From contig CAJNOQ010001855.1 of assembly GCA_905250885.1 (NCBI GenBank), positions 1 through 27,925 on the forward strand: a stretch of DNA of 27,925 bases, written 5' to 3'. Within the stretch, counting starts at the first letter, position 1, and each line of letters begins with the position of its first letter. Source of the stretch: Didymodactylos carnosus (taxonomy: Eukaryota > Rotifera > Eurotatoria > Philodinida > Philodinidae). A model generated the notes under the pieces. It ran no database searches and had not been told where the DNA came from. It saw only the letters and a list, made by a program, of their open reading frames with translations. Both the position numbers and the translations under genes were made by a program. This document shows, piece after piece, positions 18,492-27,925 of this stretch.

Positions 18492-19133
18492 GATACCCAT
18501 ACGGAAATTCGCCAGAAACAAGTAGTGGTTTTCTGGAAGACTAAGAGACTTCGTCTAGTTGAATAGACTTGAAAGAGAAGCAATCAACAATAAACGGGGA
18601 ATCGTGGTAAACAACAGTGCAAAAAATTATTTTGTGTTTAAAGGACAGGCGTAATCGCACGTGCATCGTAATAGGAGAAAAGGAAAAAGAGTGGTGACCT
18701 TTTAGTTATTGCGTGTCTGAGTTGGAATGTTGAAAACAAGAAAAAAACAAGGTTTCTCGTTTTAATGTAACACATGTTCGTAATAACATAGGAAGCAGAA
18801 CAGAAAAACGAGACGCCTTGTTTTTTTCTTGTTTTCAACATTCCAACTCAGACACGCAATAACTAAAAGGTCACCACTCTTTTTCCTTTTCTCCTATTAC
18901 GATGCACGTGCGATTCTTCAAACTTCAATACACCTGTCCTTTAAACACAAAATAATTTTTTGCACTGTTATTCACCACGATTCCCCGTTTATTGTTGATT
19001 GCTTCTCTTTCAAGTGTCTATTCAACTAGACGAAGTTTCTTAGTCTTCCAGAAAGCCACTACTTGTTTCTGGCGAATTTAGAGTTTTTGCTTTTTCGCTC
19101 CAAAGTATTGAACAAATTCCGTATGGGTGTCAG
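18492..19133. mobile_element. Large foldback element
   Basis: Arms 18492-18763 and 18805-19133 are reverse complements at roughly 95 percent identity around a spacer of about 41 bp. The arms differ by two length changes: the right arm has about 15 bp (near 18917-18931) and about 37 bp (near 19081-19117) not present in the left. All open frames here lie within the arms and appear twice as mirror images, so I do not call them genes. This could be a foldback transposon or a hairpin-capped rearrangement. Confidence 0.75.
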
Positions 19134-19630
19134 CGTCGAAAGCTGCATAAAATCTTTTTGAATCATTCGGGAAGTAGAGCACACTCGAGACTTCGATATG
19201 TCGATCTCGCAAAAAAATCGACTACCATCGATTTCGAAATCATAGATGTACATAGGTGTAAAAGTAAAGCGAATCTTCCTCAGCATTCTAATGTTCATGA
19301 CTGCACCGGATATCGTTCGGCAAAAGACTGAACGATGACGATAAGTATGGCAAAATGAAATTTTCCCGTATAGGAGGGCTAGAGAGCAATGGCTCCAGCT
19401 GCTGCTGTAAGATCACTAGCTGGCCGGCAAACGGAGAGTTATAGACAAAATACTGAGGATAGTACTTTTCGAACTTTCCCAATGGGCTTCATTTTGTAAA
19501 TTCTATAATTCCATCAAAATAAGTCAGAAGAGGCAAAAACTTTTTGCATAATCCCAGATATGATTGTAGAATCCGAATATAGAATAAAAACCATAGGTTA
19601 ATGTTTTGCTCGTGACTGCTTTTTCGCAGG
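19134..19630. other. Non-coding stretch
   Basis: Short minus-strand frames (19059-19298, 19288-19482, 19489-19689) do not resemble known proteins, and the first overlaps the foldback arm. I see nothing further here. Confidence 0.45.
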
Positions 19631-20010
19631 ATGCTTGATTCGCTCACAAGACGTCTCTTAAATACAAGTGTTAAATCGAATGACAACAAATTACCTTCAC
19701 TTCTTAGTGATCATGAATCAGAAATGAGTTTTAAAGATGCTGATATCAATGATGATATTGTTCCTGTGATTCAGCCATTTGTAATCAAAGTAGCTCTATC
19801 AACTCTGAGTCTTAATTCTACTGACATTCCAACCACCTAGACAGGAAGAAGTGTACATCTACGTACAAAACCAAAACAATATAATGATTATAATATGATA
19901 ACTCGTCCTTCTAGTACATCAGCATCAACTCCAAAACTAACTGCTTCCTCGTTAACCCGTACTTCATTATCTAATCGTTTACCTTCTGATAACTCATTAA
20001 CACTTCACAG
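19631..20010 (+). pseudogene. Retroelement-like coding scrap
   Basis: One frame runs about 125 codons with a single in-frame TAG at 19838-19840. After the stop comes TGRSVHLRTKPKQYNDYNM, resembling the basic GRS.R.RKPP..Y/F.DY tails at the C-termini of LTR-retrotransposon polyproteins, then a Ser/Thr-rich run. Upstream is acidic (DADINDDIVP). The frame decays into non-coding sequence around 20010. The polyprotein-tail reading is an inference from one short motif. Confidence 0.35.
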
Positions 20011-23000
20011 CTGTTTGGGGGTCCACTTGGACCCACTTTGCAGTTTTGGGTTTCTTACTCGGCAGCAGAGGCGGCGGAGTGTCATGAAATCAGGTGAGGC
20101 CCGGTGTTTTTTTCTTCTCCCGTCGAACTTTTATCAAAACGTCAAGTAATATAAGTCTCCTTTTATTCAATTCAACGATGAATTTAATCAGTTTGTAGAG
20201 AATTTCACGGGCTATCTAATTGTGTATAGCTAGAAGCTTGTATCCCTTTTTGGCAAGACTTTCTCACTATTGACCTTTCGACGCTCAATATCGTAGTGTA
20301 TACTATATATAAAATGAGTATAAATACTTTTCTCTTGCAACATAAGGTGAATCTAAAAGATGCATTTTGTTCAAAATTCAACACTCTGTAAAACTATATG
20401 TGACTTGGCCGGTAAATATGTGTTTTTCCAGAGACAGACTCCATCAAGACCCTCCTTAGGACTTCTTGTCCCCCAAAACCTTTTTTGTGTGTTGACCATA
20501 TGTATAATACTCCGTCCGACTCAATTTTGTTCGGAGATTACGAATATGGCGTTAAAACTGGTTGATAAGTAAATTAGATCAGAAAAAAACAAGTTTAAGA
20601 CCCAAAATATACCCTATTCTGGTATACATTTTTGCAGTAAAGATTTTTTTTCCCATAGACGCAGATTGATTTCAGACCTCTATATGAATGTGGCAGATAG
20701 AGCTCATCTCATACAGTTTTTGACAAAATCACAAGTTGTTTCTGCATATCATTTGGATTTTACAGCTATTTTACTGCGCACTATGTGTATGATCGATTTT
20801 TTCATAAATGACCCTTTTTTCCTAGAAGAACTAGGGTCTATTACCCATTATCAAACTAGTTTGTACAGTTTTCATTGTTCTACAAGAATATGGTAAGACA
20901 ACATCTTATTATATTACATTACCGAATCTCGATTTTTCCTCTTACATCAATACCGATTATAGACCTAAAACATGGTAACACCCATATCTCGGTAACCAGA
21001 AGGTATTAACCCAATCCCAATACAGATTTAGATCCACCGCGAGGAGCTCTACAAAACCAGATATGTAGCTTTCTGGTTCGACATACTTTTGAAATCCGAC
21101 AGGGTCCTTTTCTGAACGATCAATTTTTTCATCGATCTAACATTCATGAACACATGCTCTTAAAACGTCGTTATTTGTTCAACATTGTTCCACCTGTTGC
21201 CTGAATGGAAAGAGGTTGTGGCTTTGCATTTTCAATACGTAGTGGAACATCAATTCTTCACTCGATTTCAAAACATCTGTTTTTAAGGTTTCCAACTTGA
21301 AAATAACGGAGATAGATAGGCATTAAACGAAATAAAATTGAGTAAGAATTATTTCTCAGGCGTTAGGTGCGAATGAAAAGGCATTGTATATTCGTGTTCA
21401 ACTCATTCAGGCAGTCTGGTATGTGTAATCACTCTTTTGACCACTTTTTATTAAAAGAAGTCCATTTTATTTTGAAGAGAAACGACGTATCTATTATCCA
21501 CAAGTGGGAGAAATTGATAACACCGGCTTTCAAACGATCTCTTCGAAAACCACTTTCTAAGTCTACAATTTCACACAGCAATTTATCGCTTTTTTTTATC
21601 GATAGATAGTTCAAAGTGTCCGGTACAAAATAATATCCAAGGAAAAGTTTCAGTTTGCTTGGTTCGGGAGCTCCGGACGTTTTTTCCGAAGCCCCAGGAC
21701 TATTCTATTCTTCGTTCTGGGACTTTCAGAAATGCATGAAAACATAGGTTATCGCCCATGCTGGATCACGTGACAATGTTAGTTATCAGAACAAAATGCA
21801 AGGACGGAGTGAAAACCTGTACCAGACGAAATACGTCATTTTTGGCTTGATGTTGTACAGCTTACGTCATCTTTTCATGAAAGTGACTTTCGTGCTCCAG
21901 ATCAGGGTAAAAGTTTCCACTTTCAAATAAGATGTATCACCTTAAACATCTCTTGAGTTTTTCACATGTATGTTCAGACACCTATTCACATTTACAAATC
22001 AAAACAGTAAAAAGACTCAGATTCTGCTTTAAGTCGATGGCAGTTAAACTAGAGACTTCAGAGGATTTGATAGTGGTCTGTTCACAAGATCTCATGAATG
22101 AAAAAAACTCACAATTCGCAGAACGCACTAATAGAGAAAAAGTAACACAAACATCGGCAGTGTGAAAACTTCTGCTCCAGAATATATGTGTTGAACTGTT
22201 TTGTACTCTAGGCAGTTATCTGAACGTGTTCAGAAGTCAGCAACGACGACTTGAAGCAAAAAGATCTAGTAGACTTTCAGAAATTACAGAATATAAGAAT
22301 TTCGAGAAAAAATATGGCTTTAGATTAGTATGTGGTAATGGCAGCATACGAACTGACGAAGAGAAGATACAGCAGAAATTGAATTTGCTCTTTAAAATTT
22401 TACTTGCTTTTGTATCCTCGCGATCTATAGCATAATGCAGAAAAGAAGAAAAAGTACTATTCGACAGATGTTAGAGAGAAAAATTATACGAAACTAGTCT
22501 AACACAGAAATAGGCAAAAGTTTACTAATCAACGTCGAAAACCTCAACCACCAATGCTCAAATCACAAAGGGTATGAATACTGCACACTCTTAAATCGCA
22601 GTGTGAGAAGCACCACTTAATTCACTTACCTTTATGCTGATTGACACATGCTCACAAGATGTGCTGCATCACTAATGATACAACCGATAAGAAGGTTATT
22701 ATAATTCAAGCATTTATGATTTTTTTAGTTGATTGACAACCGACCAGTCATTGCAAACGAGCCATTATAGAGCTTGCTCAATGGTCTTATGAGGTTGTCA
22801 TAGACATTATATACCTTGTTTTGGGATTAAAGAATGATGAAGTAAATATCATGTGATTTAGTTAAGCAAAATAAAAGATGATATACTTTATGTATATGTG
22901 CTACGATACTGTAACTCTTTCGCATGTAAACCTAAAGTAAACTACTCAATCCACGAAATCGACTCAACGTTTTAATCTTGCTCAACTATAAAGAAGTGTG

Positions 23001-23912
23001 ATAATCCTCTGACCATTCATCCAACCTAAAATGCTCTTTGTAGTGGGAAATACCGTCGCAATTGTGAAGGGAATTAGATGAATGATAACTTCTAAGGATA
23101 TTAAAACATTTCTCGTGTGTACCACTTAAAACATCTGTTGCCGTAACACTAGACTTACATAGACTAGTTCATGTTATCATTCAAAAATGTACTTGTTTTC
23201 AAAAACTACAGCGTTTAATTTTTGTAATTTGTTTATGATCATAGTTACATAGAAATGTAATTGAACAATGACAATTGGAGTAGTTCATTAGCATTTTTTT
23301 CTCGAACACGTTCTGCCTCCTCAACAACTTGAGCAGTAGCAAAAATATTCGAAAACAATTACTTTGTACAAAATCTTTATAGTCTGAGAGCCTGCCATAA
23401 CAATCTACAAAACAACAGCAATGATAAGTTATTTCTTTCCTTTCCTTGCTTGCAACTGCATTGTAACCTCGAGGAAATACACATTCATGTTTAGCGCGGA
23501 ATAATAGAATGGTGAAATAAATAGATTGCAATTCTGCTGCACTCCACTTGCGATGTCGACAGGCTCTGTCTCTGCTAACAGCTGCCAAAATTTATCAATT
23601 CAATCAATAGATTTCCACTGCACCACTTTCACTGTGATTTTCTATTTCAGCTACTTTAAAAAAGATAAAGTTAAAGCTAAAGTTTTGTAAAAAGAAGAAT
23701 GCAATCCTAGTATTATATAAGGCGCGCCTTCTTCCAAAAGAAAATGAGCAAATACAAGAAGAGACGCTTATAGAGAAAAAGTTATTTGTATTTTTACAGT
23801 AAAATAAAAGACAGTTATGCCTTTACACTATGTGAAACCTCAAAATAGATATTAGATTTAGCATTTTGTTTCTAAAAAATTTTGGTTATAAAAGTTACTT
23901 TCTTCGAGTTAA
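20011..23912. other. Long stretch without a convincing gene
   Basis: Frames are short, lie on both strands and match no family I know. Minor points: TAGAGAATTTCACGGGCT at 20196-20213 nearly repeats 7583-7600 in the intron 1 element. A charged 69-codon frame (22226-22435; QQRRLEAKRSSRLSEITEYK) has a coding-like start but no visible domain. A Cys/Arg-rich minus frame is listed separately. Confidence 0.45.
23199..23588 (-). CDS. Doubtful hypothetical ORF, 129 codons
   Basis: This is the longest frame in its neighbourhood. The first 75 residues have a mixed, protein-like composition with Cys pairs (DRACRHRKW; YHCCCFVDCYG). It has no ATG, since the frame opens at TTG two codons after a stop. A splice acceptor TTTTGGCAG lies at the opening, so it could be an internal exon or a remnant. 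After DFVQS the frame looks worse than a neighbouring one (VVEEAERVREKNANELL), hinting at a frameshift. No family recognised. Confidence 0.2.
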   Translation of the reverse strand: MAAVSRDRACRHRKWSAAELQSIYFTILLFRAKHECVFPRGYNAVASKERKEITYHCCCFVDCYGRLSDYKDFVQSNCFRIFLLLLKLLRRQNVFEKKMLMNYSNCHCSITFLCNYDHKQITKIKRCSF

Positions 23913-24474
23913 AGCTGCCTTTTTTGCTTGGACCGAAAGAGACGTATAGATTGCTATGGCAGAGAGTATCGTTTCAGCTTAAACATGAAATTTGCTGCTA
24001 CATTTTAGGATTAGTGGGCATTAAAAGTTTTAAACGTTTTTTACGACTAATTCATTTTAACTTGAAGATAGAAACATTTATCGTACGGCGTTGTGTTGTG
24101 CTCTTGACGCCCAATTGTTCCTCTGAAAATTTTCAACTGAATTTGATGGAAGCTGCTGTTGTATTGACGCTGTTGTCAGTGAATCACTTTAAGTTTGTAA
24201 CTGGTGACGCTCATGTATTTCCATAACATTTTTAAATTGTGCTAATGACACGAATGAGTGGTATTCAGCATATTGTTTTAACTCCACCCCTAATCCTTGC
24301 TTCAAATAATAAATACGTTGTTGATCTGTCACACAAATATCATATTCATGGCACAATTGATTTTTCTTTTCATAATATTCAGCAATAGATTCACGAATAC
24401 CTTGTTGACGTTGTATCAATCTAAACAATAGTTCCTCAGGACTTGCCACTTGAGATGAGGGATAACGATTCATC
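23913..24474 (-). pseudogene. Inverted duplicate of the gag 3' region
   Basis: 562 bp are the reverse complement of 26586-27147 with one difference seen (23971 region, a TCG/TCT change). On the minus strand it encodes the same last 94 codons of the gag frame (24473-24189), followed by the same trailing non-coding sequence. It has no LTR or gag start of its own. It must derive from the copy at 26586-27147, or both from a common source, by a recent rearrangement. Confidence 0.85.
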
Positions 24475-25342
24475 GAACTTTCCAGAAGGTGTCACACTCA
24501 TTCAGGCCACCTTTTTACACTCGCACTCCCATCTTATAGTAATTTGAGTTTTTAGCTGACAAAGTTTTCCAGAGCTTCTGGAAACCTCTTAGAGATCCTG
24601 AAACCATTGCCATGTAATTCACAATGGTTTTTAACCTATTTGAATGCATTTTGACGAGATTTGAGTGAAAAATGCGTTTTTTATTCAAAAATCCCTTGAA
24701 GGATTTCAAGATGTTCATATAGTACACGGAAGTATTTTTCACCAAAACACGTTTCAAAAAATCAAACGCTATAACTTTGTTGCGCGTCGAAAGCCGGTTC
24801 TTTTGGAGCAAGAATGAAGTCTCTAGGTATTCAGCAAAAAAACTAGTAGGCTTTGCCATTTTCCATAGTGCAAGCAAAGGGTGTAGGCCGCTTGGATTTG
24901 CGTAGGGAGGACGTTGTATGCGATCGAGCTCGAGACAACTTTTTTAGGCTCATTTTCATACGAGGAATCCGAATATCACGTCGAAAATTTCATAAAATGA
25001 AAAGTAAAATTTTTGGGGCAATTTTTCGGAAAACATAGATTTTTCGAGTTTTTGACAGTTTGTCAGTATTTTCCATTTTTCTCCGTCAAAACTTTGTTTA
25101 AATCAAAAAATAAGGCCAGATTCGGGATCAGCAGCATACAACGAATCCGAATATGTGTGTTTAAACGAAAAATAAAAAGTGCTGAAATTTTCAATTACCG
25201 GCGCCTTACCTCCGGGAATGTGATTAATGCTGATAGTTACCTTTATTTTCGACGCCATAAAGACTTTCCAGATTTTCTATGTTATTCAGATTCGGGATCT
25301 ATATAAAGAATTGACTTCCTTATTTCTACCCTAGCTTTGATC
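24475..25342. other. Non-coding stretch between the inverted gag copy and LTR 2
   Basis: The minus frame at 24515-24877 and the plus frames at 24853-25306 show no recognisable domain and have the phenylalanine/lysine-rich composition of chance frames. I see nothing supported here. Confidence 0.5.
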
Positions 25343-25602
25343 TGTTAGCGAGTGTCACTCGACATCTTCTCTATTTATTATATGATCTGATCATCTTTGT
25401 TAGCTATATGGCGTGACCACCTTCTTTATTCGTTATATGGTCTGATCATCTTTGTTAACTATAGGGATTGATCGTCTTTCTTCTTTCCGTATATATATAT
25501 AGTGTTCTAGTTTTTCTGTAGAAGAGATATGTTGATTATTGAATCTGTTTTAATAAAGGTGAAATATAGTCATCGTCATTCAAGAAGGTCAACCCGCTAA
25601 CA
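25343..25602 (+). repeat. LTR of a second decayed LTR retroelement (copy 2)
   Basis: 260 bp with a perfect 7-bp terminal inverted repeat TGTTAGC...GCTAACA. It contains a TATA run (GTATATATATATAGTGTT, about 25489), an AATAAA at 25552-25557, and is followed at once by the primer-binding site. Two tandem copies of a 56-bp unit (about 25366-25477, sharing TCTGATCATCTTTGTTA) lie upstream of the TATA, where LTR enhancers usually sit. No 3' partner LTR is present. Confidence 0.75.
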
Positions 25603-25618
25603 TTGGTGCACTAGCCGG
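25603..25618 (+). promoter_or_regulatory. Primer-binding site, copy 2
   Basis: TTGGTGCACTAGCCGG abuts the LTR end. The first 15 bases equal the site after LTR 1, so both elements use the same tRNA primer. Confidence 0.75.
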
Positions 25619-25749
25619 TTGTTATCAATTTACAACATTGATAACAAATTCGAACGAATTACGGAGAAGAAGGAAAGTATTGGAGATTATTGGCATTACA
25701 ATATTAATGTGATTTAGTGTAAGTGAATCAGAAGTTTAAACGTCACATT

Positions 25750-26982
25750 CATACGATTTACGATAGACAAGGAAGCAACCACAAGAAACAACAGCTCATA
25801 TTGACAGTCAGTGTCTTGCGTCGGCATCAAATGTTGATTTATATGCGCAAATGGATAAACCAGCAAGCGAACAGCAGCTACGTCATTCATCGTCTTTTAA
25901 TATTCAGATTGAGAACAATAATGGCAAACACAATCATCATAAAAAGAAATGGCTTTGGCAGAAGATGGTTTATGTTTGATTAACGAAGGTATAGATGATA
26001 GGCAAACAGAAATACAACATAATTCAACTGGTATTACTCAGCGTGGTGAAATACATGGTGACATGAGACGCCAACAACCAGAAATGGGAATAACGGGTGC
26101 TGGATATCATGCAACAATTAAACCTCTGACTATCAATAGAGAACAGAAATTTTAACAAAATTTCCATCTCAGGTGTCATTTAGACAGCGTCATCTTTCAT
26201 TGGACTGGGACAATTTTCCAATTAACAACTCACCCTTACCTTTAGAAAATGTCATCATTCATGAACAACCAAATATATTACCCAATCGTGGCACGTCTCA
26301 GATTTTAAGCTAACAAGTTACCAGCAAAGTACCATTATCCTCATGTATAAGTAAGGTAATACACGCACAACAAGAAAAAATACTTGATATCCCGCAATTT
26401 TCTGGCGAATTGAAACACAATGTAAAACAGTGGCTTCGAATAATTCATCAAGCATGTGATGATCAAGAAATATCAGAACATGATGGCTATTTATTAGCCA
26501 TTTCAAGACTAAGTGGTAGTGCACGCGATTTTTTTAAGTCTCATCGACAATACGCAATAACATGGAATTCGCTTGTTGATTTATTGATGAATCGTTATCC
26601 CTCATCTCAAGTGGCAAGTCCTGAGGAACTATTGTTTAGATTGATACAACGTCAACAAGGTATTCGTGAATCTATTGCTGAATATTATGAAAAGAAAAAT
26701 CAATTGTGCCATGAATATGATATTTGTGTGACAGATCAACAACGTATTTATTATTTGAAGCAAGGATTAGGGGTGGAGTTAAAACAATATGCTGAATACC
26801 ACTCATTCGTGTCATTAGCACAATTTAAAAATGTTATGGAAATACATGAGCGTCACCAGTTACAAACTTAAAGTGATTCACTGACAACAGCGTCAATACA
26901 ACAGCAGCTTCCATCAAATTCAGTTGAAAATTTTCAGAGGAACAATTGGGCGTCAAGAGCACAACACAACGCCGTACGATAA
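25750..26982 (+). pseudogene. Retrotransposon gag, copy 2, broken
   Basis: Recognisable gag sequence is clearest at 26314-26868: IPQFSGELKHNVKQWL, AISRLSGSARDFF, TWNSLVDLLMNRYPS, and a helical end with YYEKKNQLCHEYD and IYYLKQGLG. This is the capsid-like PxFSG...W...RL.G.A pattern of Ty3/gypsy-type gag. The reading frame has stops at 26311-26313 and 26869-26871, and continues coding-like to 26982. Upstream, 25949-26150 (another frame) and about 25820-25950 (a third) look like the gag N-terminus, with a His/Asn/Lys-rich stretch. No pol sequence follows. The element ends abruptly at 27147. Confidence 0.65.
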
Positions 26983-27147
26983 ATGTTTCTATCTTCAAGT
27001 TAAAATGAATTAGTCGTAAAAAACGTTTAAAACTTTTAATGCCCACTAATCCTAAAATGTAGCAGCAAATTTCATGTTTAAGCTGAAAAGATACTCTCTG
27101 CCATAGCAATCTATACGTCTCTTTCGGTCCAAGCAAAAAAGGCAGCT
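26586..27147 (+). repeat. 562-bp inverted repeat, right copy
   Basis: Pairs with 23913-24474 in opposite orientation with one mismatch seen. It overlaps the gag 3' half and about 165 bp of following non-coding sequence. This copy is continuous with LTR 2 upstream, so it is the more likely source. Confidence 0.85.
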
Positions 27148-27829
27148 CTTTTCAAGGTTCAACACCAAAAAGTATTTATTGAGCGCGAAACGGGACCGAT
27201 ATATCTGCGGTTTCGAGACCCTCATCTTGCAAACCTATCGCACCTCTTTGGTTAACACATGAAGCCAAGTTTCATACGTCATTCGGTTCGCCCTGAAACG
27301 AAGAAAAAAAGTATTTTGACTTTTATTTTGTTGATGGCAATACATAAGCACAGATATACGATAGAGATCAGTAGAAACCTGAGTTTCAATTCCTCTTCGT
27401 TTGAGAGTATTGTCCGTTTAAAAAAAGAATGCCCCATTGCCATTTCTTGAATAATTTTTGATTGGCGAGAGCTAGAGAGCTGGGGTTGGCAGATATGGAA
27501 AGAGTAGACCATAGAGCATCTTTTCACCAGAGGAAATGCGTTTAGAAAGTTCTTTGAAAACCAGTTTTTCAAGGGGTTTTTGGAAAACTCATGCATAACA
27601 GAAGGATTTAAAATACAAGCCTATTAATTTTTTTACATCAGAAGATAGAGAAAAGTGTTCTCTCTTCAAAGTCAGATCCAAGTAATTGTGCGAAAATTTT
27701 TGCTTTGGGCGGGAGTGAGATTTTCCCGAGAGCCCGATTTCGGCCAGTTGACCTTGGGTCACCCTAAAATGGGTCAAGATCGGCCACGCTGAGGCGAGTG
27801 GTGATGTTTATTTTTAGTTTCGAACCGAT
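27148..27829. other. Non-coding stretch
   Basis: Frames on both strands (27259-27450, 27279-27596, 27589-27777) overlap and show no known domain. Nothing else stands out. Confidence 0.5.
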
Positions 27830-27925
27830 CTAAAGTCACTATAACAAGATTTTCAAATTCCAGCATTCTGCCGCTATGATGCGTATAGAGCGGATATTTC
27901 GAAAATCTTGTTATAGTGACTTTAG
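27830..27925. repeat. Perfect 25-bp inverted repeat at the window edge
   Basis: 27830-27854 and 27901-27925 are exact reverse complements (outer ends CTAAAGTCACTATAAC) around a 46-bp spacer. The right arm reaches the last base of the window, but the base before 27830 is visible, so only the comparison outward is cut off. It may be a small MITE or the end of a larger foldback. Confidence 0.8.

Noticed and set aside
18638..19029. Mirror-image frames in the foldback
   Set aside because: Identical words appear on both arms because the arms are inverted copies. No domain is visible.
23882..24226. 114-codon plus frame, duplicated at 26834-27136 minus
   Set aside because: It is antisense to the gag 3' region and its trailing non-coding sequence. 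Its duplication follows from the 562-bp inverted repeat, not from being a gene.
1..27925. Telomeric or subtelomeric repeat arrays, tRNA genes and CRISPR arrays
   Set aside because: I looked for short tandem G-rich arrays, cloverleaf-like sequences and regularly spaced repeats and saw none that would qualify.

Overview
The window looks like AT-rich animal nuclear DNA. It has one intact multi-exon gene with spliceosomal GT..AG introns, and around it many dead transposable elements of several classes. I saw no bacterial operon structure, rRNA, tRNA or CRISPR. The mix of a DUF229-type gene, a short-LTR gag-type retroelement, Penelope-like (PLE) remnants with GIY-YIG endonuclease, and hAT and Tc1/mariner-like scraps would suit a bdelloid rotifer or similar invertebrate. 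That placement is inference, not something the sequence proves.

Layout. 1-4450 is non-coding, built from diverged direct repeats plus one small inverted-repeat element. 4506-12503 (+) is a four-exon gene for a 538-residue type II membrane protein of the DUF229 / alkaline-phosphatase-like superfamily. All three introns are phase 1 and the frame is open throughout. Intron 2 is 57 bp. Intron 1 (4629 bp) and intron 3 (1695 bp) are swollen by insertions. Intron 1 holds a long-inverted-repeat element (5938-7916) with a transposase C-terminal fragment in its centre. A second inverted-repeat element (6163-6770), carrying a broken GIY-YIG domain, sits inside its left arm. Further on is a PLE remnant (about 8212-9330). 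Intron 3 holds another inverted-repeat element.

12607-14110 is a decayed LTR retroelement: a 201-bp LTR, a primer-binding site, a GC-rich inverted-repeat insertion and a broken gag. A hAT transposase scrap on the minus strand follows. 14114-15637 contains broken Ser/Thr-rich reading frames ending in a Cys-rich segment, of unknown function. 15.6-23.9 kb is mostly non-coding with several foldback/MITE-like structures and one retroelement-like coding scrap (19631-20010). 23.9-27.15 kb holds a second LTR (25343-25602) of the same general family with a broken gag. A 562-bp piece of that gag region is duplicated in inverted orientation at 23913-24474 with a single difference. The window ends in a 25-bp perfect inverted repeat.

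Most notable observation: three positions (8467-8511 minus, 7819-7865 plus, 5988-6034 minus) fold on paper into the layout of a minimal hammerhead ribozyme with a two-base-pair stem III, the form known from PLEs. Each carries one substitution in the normally invariant core. Apart from the DUF229-like gene, nothing here looks like a working multi-gene system.
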